From Caldisericum sp. (GTDB lineage Bacteria; Caldisericota; Caldisericia; Caldisericales; Caldisericaceae): a DNA stretch of 62,882 bases. The notes under the pieces are model-generated. The model made no database searches. It saw only the letters and a program-made list of their open reading frames with translations, and was not told where the DNA came from. The DNA is taken from assembly GCA_022759145.1 (NCBI GenBank), contig JAEMPV010000024.1:3021-65902 (forward strand), written 5' to 3'. How positions within the stretch are numbered: the stretch's first letter is position 1; each line of letters begins with the position of its first letter. Made by a program: the position numbers and the translations under genes. Of the stretch, positions 1 through 8,430 are shown piece by piece.

Positions 1-132
1 TTTACCCCTCATTTTTTTCGTTTATATGCAAATTCCTTTTAGTAGCTTTTCAAATGACGTTTTTTAAAGCCCTTTTATAATTTTTTAAGGGATCCCAAAA
101 CTATCACCCTGTGTATTTGAAACTTGAGTAAG

Positions 133-141
133 TTATCCACA
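133..141 (+). promoter_or_regulatory. DnaA-box consensus (single)
   Basis: The nonamer TTATCCACA matches the bacterial DnaA-box consensus exactly. It lies in the A+T-rich, apparently gene-free 225 bases at the left edge. I see no second perfect box nearby, so it may be a chance match, a titration site, or the edge of an origin outside the window. Confidence 0.35.
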
Positions 142-147
142 ATTTAT

Positions 148-171
148 TAAGCAATATGTTCCTATTGCTTA
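148..171. repeat. 9-bp inverted repeat in left intergenic region
   Basis: The arms TAAGCAATA and TATTGCTTA are perfect complements around a 6-base loop. The repeat lies about 55 bases past the stop of the leftward M20 amidohydrolase gene. No T-run follows on either strand, so it is not a canonical intrinsic terminator. It could be a weak terminator, an mRNA 3' end stabiliser, or a protein site. The rest of 1-225 shows nothing else I can support. Confidence 0.5.
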
Positions 172-225
172 TAAAAGAAAAATTACTTTTCAATTTTCAA
201 TTGCGAACAACTCTTTGGAATAGTC

Positions 226-1407
226 TTAAATGGATGTCTCGCTCAATTTAAGGACGGTACCAACATGCATTTTTACGCCGGTCGGTAAAACATCCTCGTC
301 AATATCAAATTTTGGAGAATGGTTAGGATAGATTATTCCTTTTTCTTCGTTCAGTGCGCCTAGCCAGTAAAAAGCACCTGGGCGCTCTTTTAGGAAATAT
401 GCCATATCTTCCCCGCCCATTGAAATCGGTGCCTCAAAAACATTATTTTCGCCTACTATTTCTTTTGCAAGGTTCCTTATAAATTGGGTTGCATTTTTAT
501 CGTTTACAAGAGGGGGATAGCCAAATGAATACTTTAAATCGGCTTTCCCTCTAAAGGATTCGGCAATTTGCTTAGAGATTTTTTCTATTCTTTCTTTAAT
601 AAATTCAGATAGTTCGTGCTTCAATGTTCTTACTGTTCCCTCAAGCTCCGCTGATTCAGGTATTACGTTAAAGACATCTCCTGATGTTATTTTCCCAAAG
701 GATAAAACTGCATTCTCGAGTGGGTCTATTTCTCTTGAAACTATTGCCTGAAGAGCAATAACTATGTGCGAGGAAATTAAAATAGGGTCTATTGCTTTAT
801 GTGGATATGCACCATGTCCACCAGAGCCAAACACCTTAAGGATAAAACTATCTGCTTCTGCCATCATAATTCCATCTTTAATATAAATCGTATTTGCTTT
901 ATAAAATCCTGCAACATGAAGCCCAAAGGTGTAATTTACATGTGGATTTTCTAAGACACCTTCATTAATCATTCCAATCGCACCACCTGGATCTCTTTCC
1001 TCAGATGGCTGGAAAACAAACCTTACATTGTATTGCAACTTATCTTTCAACTGGGAAAGAACTTTTGCTGCAACTAATAAGATTGCGGTGTGGGCGTCAT
1101 GTCCACATGCATGCATTTTCCCGTCAATTTTCGACTTGTAAGGCACATTATTTTGCTCCTGGATGGGAAGCGCATCCATATCAGCTCGCAATAGAACTGT
1201 GCCTTTAGGATTGTCTACTAGTAAGTCTGCAACAACTCCTGTTTTATTTATCCCTTTCCTTACATCAAGCCCAAGTTTTGAAAGGTAATTATACACAAGC
1301 TCAGAAGTCCTGTATTCTTCGAATGCAGTTTCTGGATACATATGGATTTCCCTTCTTAATGCAATTACTTCATCTTTTAACTCGTCAACTCTCTTCAGAT
1401 TTTCCAT
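226..1407 (-). CDS. M20-family amidohydrolase (N-acyl amino acid / hippurate hydrolase type)
   Basis: Zinc-dependent cytoplasmic amidohydrolase that releases amino acids from N-acylated substrates or small peptides. The M20D pattern is visible: a metal-binding MHACGHDAH block near residue 100, the catalytic Glu-Glu pair in PSEERDPGG, the dimerisation-domain motif GGHGAYPH, and the C-terminal MGGEDMAYF metal site. The length of about 393 residues is normal. I prefer the ATG at 1407 over the one at 1413 because the GAGG Shine-Dalgarno then has a 6-base gap. It overlaps the preceding regulator gene and is the last gene of the cinA-pfk-pfk-kinase-regulator run. The true substrate cannot be told from sequence. 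Confidence 0.88.
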   Translation of the reverse strand: MENLKRVDELKDEVIALRREIHMYPETAFEEYRTSELVYNYLSKLGLDVRKGINKTGVVADLLVDNPKGTVLLRADMDALPIQEQNNVPYKSKIDGKMHACGHDAHTAILLVAAKVLSQLKDKLQYNVRFVFQPSEERDPGGAIGMINEGVLENPHVNYTFGLHVAGFYKANTIYIKDGIMMAEADSFILKVFGSGGHGAYPHKAIDPILISSHIVIALQAIVSREIDPLENAVLSFGKITSGDVFNVIPESAELEGTVRTLKHELSEFIKERIEKISKQIAESFRGKADLKYSFGYPPLVNDKNATQFIRNLAKEIVGENNVFEAPISMGGEDMAYFLKERPGAFYWLGALNEEKGIIYPNHSPKFDIDEDVLPTGVKMHVGTVLKLSETSI

Positions 1408-2809
1408 TTTCATCCTCTTCCTTTATTAGATTATAATACCTAAGTTTGTTAAATAGAGACTTTCTTGAGATACCTAGTATTTGTGCAGCTTTTGTTTTAT
1501 TGCCTTCCGCTTTTTCAAGTGCCTTTATTATTGCTTCTTTCTCAATTTTTTCAATGAGCTTCGGTAAATTAAGATTTTCTTCCTCTAATTGTCCTTCAAC
1601 TTTTACTTCACCTTGTCGTTCTTGCTTTGTTTTATCTCTTAAAGTTTGAGGTAAGTCTTCGATCAAAATAAGCGGAGCAGAAGTTACAATTACACCTCTT
1701 GCAACCGCATTTTCAAGTTCTCTAACATTGCCCGGCCAATCGTAATCAAGGAAGAGTTCTAACACCTCTTTAGAAACTCCGCGCACATCCTTTTTGTATT
1801 TTTCTGCATATTTTGCAACAAAGTAATCTACAAGAAGAGGAATATCTTCTTTTCTTTCTCTTAAAGGCGGCAGCCATATAGTCACAACATTTAGTCTATA
1901 AAATAGGTCTTCTCTAAATTCACCAGTTTCAACAAGTTTTTCAAGGTTTCTGTTCGTTGCAGCAAGAACTCTTGCGTTACTAACAATTGTCTCGTTACCT
2001 CCAACTCTGCTAAAAGTCTTTTCTTGGAGGATTCTCAGAAGTTTAGCTTGTAAGTTTAAACTCATATCGCCAATTTCATCAAGGAAAATTGTTCCATCCT
2101 GAGCCTGCTCGAATTTCCCTATTCTTCTTGCATATGCATCCGTAAATGCGCCTTTTTCATGTCCAAATAATTCCGATTCCAGTAAAGTTTCAGGAATAGC
2201 AGCGCAATTTACAACTATAAAAGGTTTGTTTTTTCTGTTGCTGTGATGGTGTATAGCTTTTGCAACAAGTTCTTTTCCTGTTCCACTTTCTCCCCTTATT
2301 AAGACAGTCGCATCAGATTCTGCAACCTTTCCGATCTGTTTAAAAACTTCTTGCATCTTTGGAGAATTCCCGACTATTTCATCTGATATATACCTATTTT
2401 CATCTTTTTCAAATTTTGGGGCATTATCTGTTAGTTCTTTAAGTTCAATTGCTTTCTTAACTTTTACCTTCAATTCCTCAAGATCAAATGGTTTTGTTAG
2501 ATAGTCATATGCGCCTTTTTTCATTGCTTTTATCGCAAGATCTGAACTGCCGTAGGCTGTTAGAAAAATTACTGGTAAATTACTTCTTATTTCTCTTATT
2601 TTAAGGAAAGCTTCCATTCCATCTAAAACTGGCATTCTAACATCCATAAGAGCACAATCAAAGTCAGATTTTTTAACTTCTTTTACTGCCTCATCTCCGT
2701 TAGTTACTTCAATGATCTCGTAGCCTTCATCTTTTAAAGTCTCGCTTAGAAGCATTCTTATATTTTCTTCATCATCTGCAACAAGGATTCGGTATTTTTT
2801 AACTTTCAT
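1385..2809 (-). CDS. NtrC-family sigma-54-type response regulator
   Basis: Three-domain activator. A receiver domain (about 1-120) has the acidic pair at 12-13 and phospho-acceptor Asp56. A sigma-54 AAA+ domain (about 145-385) has Walker A GESGTGKE and Walker B FLDEIGD. A Fis-type helix-turn-helix lies at about 430-465 (NKTKAAQILGISRKSLFNKL). The GAFTGA loop that contacts sigma-54 reads GAFTDA here. The gene overlaps the upstream sensor kinase by 4 bp, so the two are very likely a cognate pair. The targets are unknown. Co-transcription with a metabolic amidohydrolase and two phosphofructokinases hints at nutrient control, which is inference. Confidence 0.92.
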   Translation of the reverse strand: MKVKKYRILVADDEENIRMLLSETLKDEGYEIIEVTNGDEAVKEVKKSDFDCALMDVRMPVLDGMEAFLKIREIRSNLPVIFLTAYGSSDLAIKAMKKGAYDYLTKPFDLEELKVKVKKAIELKELTDNAPKFEKDENRYISDEIVGNSPKMQEVFKQIGKVAESDATVLIRGESGTGKELVAKAIHHHSNRKNKPFIVVNCAAIPETLLESELFGHEKGAFTDAYARRIGKFEQAQDGTIFLDEIGDMSLNLQAKLLRILQEKTFSRVGGNETIVSNARVLAATNRNLEKLVETGEFREDLFYRLNVVTIWLPPLRERKEDIPLLVDYFVAKYAEKYKKDVRGVSKEVLELFLDYDWPGNVRELENAVARGVIVTSAPLILIEDLPQTLRDKTKQERQGEVKVEGQLEEENLNLPKLIEKIEKEAIIKALEKAEGNKTKAAQILGISRKSLFNKLRYYNLIKEEDENGKSEES

Positions 2810-4188
2810 TTGGTTTCCCTCTTTGGCAAAAGAATCACGAATTTGGTGCCCTTTCCTTTTTCGCTCTCTACAAAAATTTGCCCACCGTGTTCTTCGACCA
2901 CCCTGTGGACAATTGCAAGTCCTAACCCAGTTCCGTGTTCTTTCGTTGTATAGAAAGGAACAAATATGTTCCTTAAAGTTTCGTTATCCATTCCAGCACC
3001 GTTGTCCTGAACGATTATCTTTATGTTGTTACCTTCCTCGGAACATTCAATTCTTATGATACCCTCTTCTTTATCAATAGCTTGGACAGCGTTAATTACG
3101 AGGTTCAAAAAAAGTTCTTCGAGTTTTCTTTCGTCTGCTACAATTGTCAAATCCGGGCAAATTAGTTCAAATTTAATGTTCTTTTTTGTATCGTATTGCT
3201 TTGCTAAGTCAATTATATGGTTAAAGAAAGGTTTGAGATTGAATTTTACAGGAGAAAGTGGCGATGGCTTCCCATACTTTAACAAATCATCAACAATCCT
3301 TCCAAGTCTCTCCGCTTCAGTAAGTATAGGCTGAACATATCTTTCCTCGTCCTTTCCTTGAAGTTTTTGGGAAAGTATATTTGCAAAGCCTTTTATTGAT
3401 GTTAAGGGATTTCTAACTTCATGAACAATGCCGGCTGTAAATAAACCAAGAGATTTTAACGCCTCGGTCCTTTGCATTTCTTCAAGATTACGCTTTAGAT
3501 TTTCAGCCATCGTGTTTATGGAAATAGCAATATCGCCAATCTCTCCACCATAATTAGGGAATCGGAAATCAAGACTCTTTTCAAGATTCTTAAGACCTTT
3601 TCGAATCTGTAAAATTCTGTAACTAAAGAATGATGTAATGGCAAGAACTATTAGCATTGTTATTAGTGCAAGGTAAAATATTATTCTATTTATGGAATAT
3701 ATGACTTTACTTACATTTTCGTTTACTGCAGATCTTGGAATGGCAGCAAAAACATATCCTCCACCGTATTTTTGTGGAATGCTTACCATTACAATAATCT
3801 TTTTAACGAGATTACCCTTAGAAGATACAACATTTAGCGAATCTTTAAAAATAGGAATATAATAGCCTATTTCAACATCAGGGAACCCGGTAGTAATTGT
3901 TGAAAAATAACCGTCAAAGGCTGGTTTCAAGAATAGATTTATATAAAGGCTCCTCTCTTTTTCAGTTATAAAGTCGTATCTTCTTGAAAATGCTTCTGCA
4001 GTATACATTTTTTCAAATCTTTCCTCAATTTGTTTGCTTATAAGTGTTAATCTTTTTGCTTCGCTTGATATTTCATTTTGTTCGAGGTATTGAGAAATGC
4101 TGGAAGAAATAGTAAAGAAAGTAAAAATAATGAATACAATTAAAACCACAATAAGTTGAAATCTAATGGATGTAAAAAACCTTTTCAC
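2806..4188 (-). CDS. Membrane sensor histidine kinase, partner of the NtrC-type regulator
   Basis: Transmembrane sensor kinase with TM1 at about 9-29, an extracytoplasmic sensing domain at about 30-165, TM2 at about 168-190, a linker/HAMP region, a dimerisation helix with phospho-His256 (VHEVRNPL), and an ATPase domain with N box (NLVINAVQA), G1 (DNGAGMD) and G2 (GTGLGLAI) boxes. It starts at GTG; the TAG stop of the upstream phosphofructokinase shares its last G with this start (TAGTG), implying coupled translation. Its stop overlaps the regulator start. The sensor domain resembles no family I can name confidently, so the ligand is unknown. Confidence 0.92.
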   Translation of the reverse strand: MKRFFTSIRFQLIVVLIVFIIFTFFTISSSISQYLEQNEISSEAKRLTLISKQIEERFEKMYTAEAFSRRYDFITEKERSLYINLFLKPAFDGYFSTITTGFPDVEIGYYIPIFKDSLNVVSSKGNLVKKIIVMVSIPQKYGGGYVFAAIPRSAVNENVSKVIYSINRIIFYLALITMLIVLAITSFFSYRILQIRKGLKNLEKSLDFRFPNYGGEIGDIAISINTMAENLKRNLEEMQRTEALKSLGLFTAGIVHEVRNPLTSIKGFANILSQKLQGKDEERYVQPILTEAERLGRIVDDLLKYGKPSPLSPVKFNLKPFFNHIIDLAKQYDTKKNIKFELICPDLTIVADERKLEELFLNLVINAVQAIDKEEGIIRIECSEEGNNIKIIVQDNGAGMDNETLRNIFVPFYTTKEHGTGLGLAIVHRVVEEHGGQIFVESEKGKGTKFVILLPKRETK

Positions 4189-5150
4189 TAAACCGTCACT
4201 TCCTCAATTATCTTGTAAAGTTCGTAATTTATTTCTTTGTATTTTTTGACTGCATCTTCGAGAGGTATATGCGTAATATGATTATCCTTAATACCAACAA
4301 CATATCCTGAATTGCCATTCATAAGAAGATCTACTGCTTCCGCACCGAACATAGTCGCAATAATTCTATCAAACCTTGTAGGTGCACCGCCTCTCTGTAT
4401 ATAACCAAGAACAGAGTACTTCACATCAAGTTCAGGAAGCTTCTCCTTAATTTTTGCTTGCAACTCCTGTGCGTGAATTGCACCTTCGGCGGTTAATATC
4501 ATATGGTGTTTCTTTTTCTTCTCAAGTCCTTTTTTAATATTTTCTACGATTTTATCGATATCAAATTTTCTTTCGGGCACCAGTACTATGTCTGCACCAC
4601 TTGCAAGACCAGCCTCAAGAGCTATAAAGCCTCTATCTCTACCCATAACTTCTACAATGAAAGTCCTCGAGTGTGAAGTTGCAGTGTCTCTTATTTTATC
4701 GATTGCTTCAATTGCCGTATTTACGGCAGTATCGAAACCTATAGTATAGTCTGTTCCCCAAAGGTCATTATCAATAGTTGAAGCAACTCCAACTACAGGA
4801 AATCCTTTTCTAAAGAGGGCAAGGCTGCCTGTTTGAGAACCATTACCACCTATTACAATAAGCCCATCTATGCGAGACTCCTTTAAATTTTTAATTGCAA
4901 CTTCCTGGTTGTTTTCGTCTTTAAACTCTTCGGAGCGAGAAGATAGTAAAAAAGTTCCCCCTTCTTCAAGAAGTCCACTAACATCTCTTGGTAAAAGTTG
5001 TTTGAAGTTCTTTTGTATTAATCCTCTATATCCTTCAAAAACACCAATTACTTCTAAGCCTCTTGAGAAACCAACTCTTACTATGCTCCTGATTGCTGCA
5101 TTCATTCCGGGGGCGTCACCCCCGGAGGTAAGAACCGCAATTCTTTTCAT
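4188..5150 (-). CDS. pfkA: 6-phosphofructokinase paralogue, divergent active site
   Basis: Homologue of ATP-dependent 6-phosphofructokinase (glycolysis, fructose-6-phosphate to fructose-1,6-bisphosphate), 320 residues as in the short bacterial class. Substrate motifs are kept: STIDNDL with the catalytic Asp at 127, EVMGRDRGF, and IQRGGAPTRFDRI. The phosphoryl-donor loop usually written GGDGS reads GGNGS at 101-105, so the Mg-coordinating Asp is Asn103, and the usual PGTIDND is ASTIDND. The protein may be a low-activity, regulatory or heteromeric subunit, or use another donor. It follows the PPi-type gene with a 4-bp overlap. Family membership is certain; activity is not. Confidence 0.85.
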   Translation of the reverse strand: MKRIAVLTSGGDAPGMNAAIRSIVRVGFSRGLEVIGVFEGYRGLIQKNFKQLLPRDVSGLLEEGGTFLLSSRSEEFKDENNQEVAIKNLKESRIDGLIVIGGNGSQTGSLALFRKGFPVVGVASTIDNDLWGTDYTIGFDTAVNTAIEAIDKIRDTATSHSRTFIVEVMGRDRGFIALEAGLASGADIVLVPERKFDIDKIVENIKKGLEKKKKHHMILTAEGAIHAQELQAKIKEKLPELDVKYSVLGYIQRGGAPTRFDRIIATMFGAEAVDLLMNGNSGYVVGIKDNHITHIPLEDAVKKYKEINYELYKIIEEVTV

Positions 5151-6163
5151 TTTTCAAATACTTTCATAAACTTAATCCATTCTTCATCTACAAGTTTTTG
5201 ATAACCTACAGCATCTTCAAGAGGAACAGCAACTACTTTATTGCCAGAAATAGCAGCCATCTTTCCGAAATCGCCTTCGTGGACCATTTCTACTGCTTTA
5301 ACACCTACCCTCGTTGCAAGAATCCTATCAAATACTGTTGGAGGACCGCCTCTCTGGATATGTCCAATTATTGCACTTCTTGTAGAGATGCCAAGTTTTT
5401 TGGATATTAGGTCAGCAACATATTCGTGGACTCCTCTTTTCTGTAAAAGTGCATGTCCAAATTCATCGACTTCAGTCGTTGTATCTGTTGGTATCTCTAT
5501 TCCTTCCGACACTACAACAAGAGCATACCCTTTTTCTTCATATTTTTTCTTTAGATGCTCGCACATTTTATCGTAATCAGGTTTTTCTTCTGGTATGAGT
5601 ATCCAGTCAGCAGCACCTGCAATGCCCGTGTAAAGCGCAACCCAACCAGCCTCTCTACCCATAACTTCAAGCACAATAATACGTTTATGGGACTTTGCTG
5701 TGTCTCTCAATCTATTTAGTGCATCGACAGCAACTTCAACAGATGTGAAGAAACCGAATGTGTAATCAGTTTGGGAAAGATCATTATCCATTGTTTTTGG
5801 AACACCTACAACCTTTACACCGAGTTTGTGAAGTTTTAAAGCAACAGAGAGGGTATCATCTCCACCAATCGCAATTAAAGCATCTATGTTGTTTTTCTTC
5901 AAAGTCTCAATAACTTTTTCAGGACCATTTTCTTCCTTAAATGGATTGGTTCTTGAGGTGTAAAGAATCGTCCCGCCATAATTAATTATTTCTTCAACGT
6001 CCTTTACTGAAAGCGGTCTTTTCTTATCTTCTATAAGACCTTTCCAGCCTTCTTCGAAACCTATTACTTCGTCGCCAAAGTCTGCCGCTCTATAGACAAC
6101 TCCTCTTATTGCTGGATTTAAACCAGGGCAGTCACCACCGCCCGTAAGAACACCAATTTTCAT
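5147..6163 (-). CDS. pfp: Phosphofructokinase, PPi-dependent type
   Basis: Phosphofructokinase family enzyme of 338 residues. It has GGDD at 100-103 and PKTMDND at 122-128. In characterised members, Asp at the second position after GG together with Lys in PKT(I/M)DND marks PPi-dependent enzymes (ATP enzymes have GGDG and PGTIDND). PPi, rather than ATP, is therefore the likely phosphoryl donor, making the step reversible and ATP-sparing. EVMGREAGW and the IQRGGPPTVFDRI substrate loop are intact. It overlaps cinA upstream and the second phosphofructokinase downstream by 4 bp each. The donor specificity is inferred from residues alone. Confidence 0.88.
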   Translation of the reverse strand: MKIGVLTGGGDCPGLNPAIRGVVYRAADFGDEVIGFEEGWKGLIEDKKRPLSVKDVEEIINYGGTILYTSRTNPFKEENGPEKVIETLKKNNIDALIAIGGDDTLSVALKLHKLGVKVVGVPKTMDNDLSQTDYTFGFFTSVEVAVDALNRLRDTAKSHKRIIVLEVMGREAGWVALYTGIAGAADWILIPEEKPDYDKMCEHLKKKYEEKGYALVVVSEGIEIPTDTTTEVDEFGHALLQKRGVHEYVADLISKKLGISTRSAIIGHIQRGGPPTVFDRILATRVGVKAVEMVHEGDFGKMAAISGNKVVAVPLEDAVGYQKLVDEEWIKFMKVFEK

Positions 6164-6642
6164 AATAGTTTACCTCCTTCCAAAATTTGTATTAATTTAT
6201 TGATTAAGAAATGAACAACCTTCTCTCTTATTATATCACGGGTTCCTTCAAATTTGTTTTCGAAAATAAAGCATCTGTTTTCGATCGCAATGCCTACATA
6301 ATTAAGACCTACAGGCTTTCCCTCAATAGGATCAGGTCCTGCAATGCCTGTAGTTGAAATACCAATATATGAAGAGAAAAGATTTTTTATATTACGAGCC
6401 ATTAATTCCGCAACCACTGGATCAACAGTTCCGTGCGAATCAATAATATCTTTATCTATTCTCAAAATATTTATCTTTGCAAAAGGAGAATATGCAACAA
6501 TACCACCCAAAAATACTTTTGAGCTTCCTGAAACATCGGTTATAGTTTTTGCAACTAAGCCTCCAGTTATTGACTCAGCAGTTGATAAAGTTAAATTTCT
6601 TTCTTTCAAAATTCCTACAAGTTTCTCCGAAATTTCTTTCAT
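6160..6642 (-). CDS. pncC: CinA C-terminal domain protein (NMN amidase, PncC type)
   Basis: Single-domain member of the CinA C-terminal family, 160 residues. The PncC reaction deamidates nicotinamide mononucleotide to nicotinic acid mononucleotide in pyridine nucleotide salvage. The family signature STAESITGGLVAKTITDVSG lies at about 20-39, and the TGIAGP loop and a GLNYVGI segment follow. The N-terminal molybdopterin-like domain of full CinA is absent, as in E. coli PncC. First gene of the phosphofructokinase operon. No Shine-Dalgarno precedes the ATG; a promoter -10 element ends 9 bases before it, suggesting a leaderless mRNA. Confidence 0.85.
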   Translation of the reverse strand: MKEISEKLVGILKERNLTLSTAESITGGLVAKTITDVSGSSKVFLGGIVAYSPFAKINILRIDKDIIDSHGTVDPVVAELMARNIKNLFSSYIGISTTGIAGPDPIEGKPVGLNYVGIAIENRCFIFENKFEGTRDIIREKVVHFLINKLIQILEGGKLL

Positions 6643-6645
6643 ACT

Positions 6646-6660
6646 GTGTAAATTTTACAC
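6646..6660. promoter_or_regulatory. Perfect palindrome overlapping the cinA promoter
   Basis: GTGTAAA-T-TTTACAC is a perfect 7+1+7 inverted repeat. It covers the minus-strand -10 element and predicted start point of the cinA-pfk operon and begins 3 bases before the cinA ATG. That position suits a repressor operator. No matching regulator is identified in the window. Confidence 0.45.
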
Positions 6661-6679
6661 TATTTTAAAGAATATGCAA
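6652..6679 (-). promoter_or_regulatory. Promoter of the cinA-pfk-pfk operon
   Basis: On the minus strand, TTGCAT (plus 6674-6679), a 16-base spacer and TAAAAT (plus 6652-6657) form a sigma-70 type promoter. The ATG of cinA follows the -10 by 9 bases, so transcription should begin at or within 2-3 bases of the start codon. Confidence 0.55.
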
Positions 6680-6685
6680 GATATA

Positions 6686-6691
6686 TATAAT
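6686..6691 (+). promoter_or_regulatory. -10 element for proS
   Basis: TATAAT lies 15 bases before the AAAGGAG Shine-Dalgarno (6706-6712) of proS. I find no convincing -35 at standard distance, so this is a weaker call than the divergent cinA promoter in the same 76-base gap. Confidence 0.4.
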
Positions 6692-6718
6692 ATGAAAATT
6701 AAATGAAAGGAGTTGAAA

Positions 6719-8425
6719 ATGAAAATAAAAGAATTTTTTATACCTACGCTGAGAGAAGATCCTCAGGATGCTGAGATCGATAGCCATAGACTAATGATAA
6801 AGGCTGGGCTTATAAGAAAAGTTGCAGCAGGTGTTTATTCTTATCTTCCGCTGGGGTACAGAGCGCTAAAAAATGTCGAAAAGATAATAAGAGAAGAAAT
6901 GGATAGAGCTGGTGCGTTAGAATTATTATTTCCTGCTATTATGCCAAAGGAATTATGGGACGAAACTGGTAGGTGGGATATCTATGGCGATGAGATGTTC
7001 AAGTTGCAAGACAGAAAGGGGCGATTCTTTTGTCTTGGTCCAACTCACGAAGAAGCAGTAGTTGATCTTGCAAGGAAAGAACTTAAATCTTATAAGGATT
7101 TGCCAAAAATCTTTTATCAAATTCAAACTAAGTATCGCGATGAGATAAGACCGCGATTTGGACTAATGCGAGCAAGAGAATTTTTAATGAAGGACGCCTA
7201 TTCTTTTGATAGCTCTGAAGAAAACCTTGAAATAAGCTATAAAAAGATGTACGACGCCTATATAAACATATTTAAGAGATGCAATCTTGATGTTATTCCT
7301 ATAGAGGCAGATTCGGGAGCAATCGGGGGAAAGGTATCGCATGAGTTTGTTGTGATCTCTGAACTTGGAGGAGAAAGTGAATTCGTAATGTGCCCAAAAT
7401 GTGGATATGCAGCAAATACTGAAGCAGCAAAATCAAAGGATTTTGAAGAGAAATCTACTGAAGAGGAAAAGCCTCTCCAAAAAGTTGCAACATTTGAAAA
7501 TAAAACTATAGATGAAGTTTCAAATTTCCTTAATGTTCCTAAAGAGAGACTTGTTAAATCTCTTGTATATAAGATCGATGGTAAGTTTATTTTAGCAGTA
7601 GTAAGAGGTGATGATGAACTTAATGAAGTTAAGTTAAAGAATTTCTTCAATGCAAAGAAAATAGAAATGGCAACTGATGAAGAAGTATTCTCCTTATTTA
7701 AGGCACATACAGGTGCAATAGGACCAGTAAATTCACCAGCGGAGGTTTTTGTTGATAAGAAAATTACGTTTATGAAAAATTTTGTTTGTGGTGCAAATGA
7801 AGACGGTTTCCATTTAATAAATGTAAATCTCGGGAGGGATTTCACTCCAAAGTATATTGAAGATATAAGAGTTGTTAAAGAAGGGGATCCTTGTCCTAAG
7901 TGTGGAACGCCTCTTCAAAAATTTAATGGAATCGAATTAGGACACACATTCAAACTCGGAACAAAATATTCTGAAAAAATGAATGCTACTTTTCTTGATG
8001 CAGACGGTAAAGAAAAGTTATTCATTATGGGTTGTTATGGTATTGGTGTTGGACGAACTCTTCAGGCAATTATAGAAAAATTTCACGACGAAAAAGGAAT
8101 TATCTGGCCAATGAATATTGCACCATTTAAAGTTGAAGTTATACCGATAAACACAAGCGATGAGGAAATCGTATCGAGTGCTCAAAAAATGCATGATGAG
8201 CTTGAAAATTCAGGAATAGAAACACTTTTAGATGATAGGACAGATCTAAGCGCAGGTGAAAAATTCAACGACGCTGATCTAATAGGTATCCCGCTTCAGG
8301 TAATTGTAGGAAGATCACTTAAGAAAGAAGGAAAGTTTGAAGTAAAGATTAGAAGTACAAACGAAAGATTCACTTTAAATTTTGATGAGACTGTAAAATT
8401 TATCAAAGAAAAGATAAGAGAATAG
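6719..8425 (+). CDS. proS: Prolyl-tRNA synthetase (bacterial type)
   Basis: Class II aminoacyl-tRNA synthetase charging tRNA-Pro. It has motif 1 at the N-terminal catalytic core, motif 2 (TKYRDEIRPRFGLMRAREFLMKD, split by its loop), the INS editing insertion between motifs 2 and 3 (roughly residues 230-390), motif 3 (MGCYGIGVGRTLQA) and a C-terminal anticodon-binding domain. At 568 residues it is the normal bacterial length. An upstream in-frame TTG exists at 6713, but AAAGGAG sits 6 bases before the ATG at 6719, so that start is chosen. Monocistronic, with a terminator just after the stop. Confidence 0.96.
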   Translation: MKIKEFFIPTLREDPQDAEIDSHRLMIKAGLIRKVAAGVYSYLPLGYRALKNVEKIIREEMDRAGALELLFPAIMPKELWDETGRWDIYGDEMFKLQDRKGRFFCLGPTHEEAVVDLARKELKSYKDLPKIFYQIQTKYRDEIRPRFGLMRAREFLMKDAYSFDSSEENLEISYKKMYDAYINIFKRCNLDVIPIEADSGAIGGKVSHEFVVISELGGESEFVMCPKCGYAANTEAAKSKDFEEKSTEEEKPLQKVATFENKTIDEVSNFLNVPKERLVKSLVYKIDGKFILAVVRGDDELNEVKLKNFFNAKKIEMATDEEVFSLFKAHTGAIGPVNSPAEVFVDKKITFMKNFVCGANEDGFHLINVNLGRDFTPKYIEDIRVVKEGDPCPKCGTPLQKFNGIELGHTFKLGTKYSEKMNATFLDADGKEKLFIMGCYGIGVGRTLQAIIEKFHDEKGIIWPMNIAPFKVEVIPINTSDEEIVSSAQKMHDELENSGIETLLDDRTDLSAGEKFNDADLIGIPLQVIVGRSLKKEGKFEVKIRSTNERFTLNFDETVKFIKEKIRE

Positions 8426-8430
8426 AAACA

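Noticed and set aside
70-91. Possible terminator hairpin CCCTT...AAGGG near the left edge
   Set aside because: Only a 5-bp stem with a 12-base A/T loop and no clear following T-run; too weak to call.
7258-7845. 195-residue minus-strand frame inside proS
   Set aside because: Antisense to the conserved editing domain of ProS; no ribosome site or recognisable motif.
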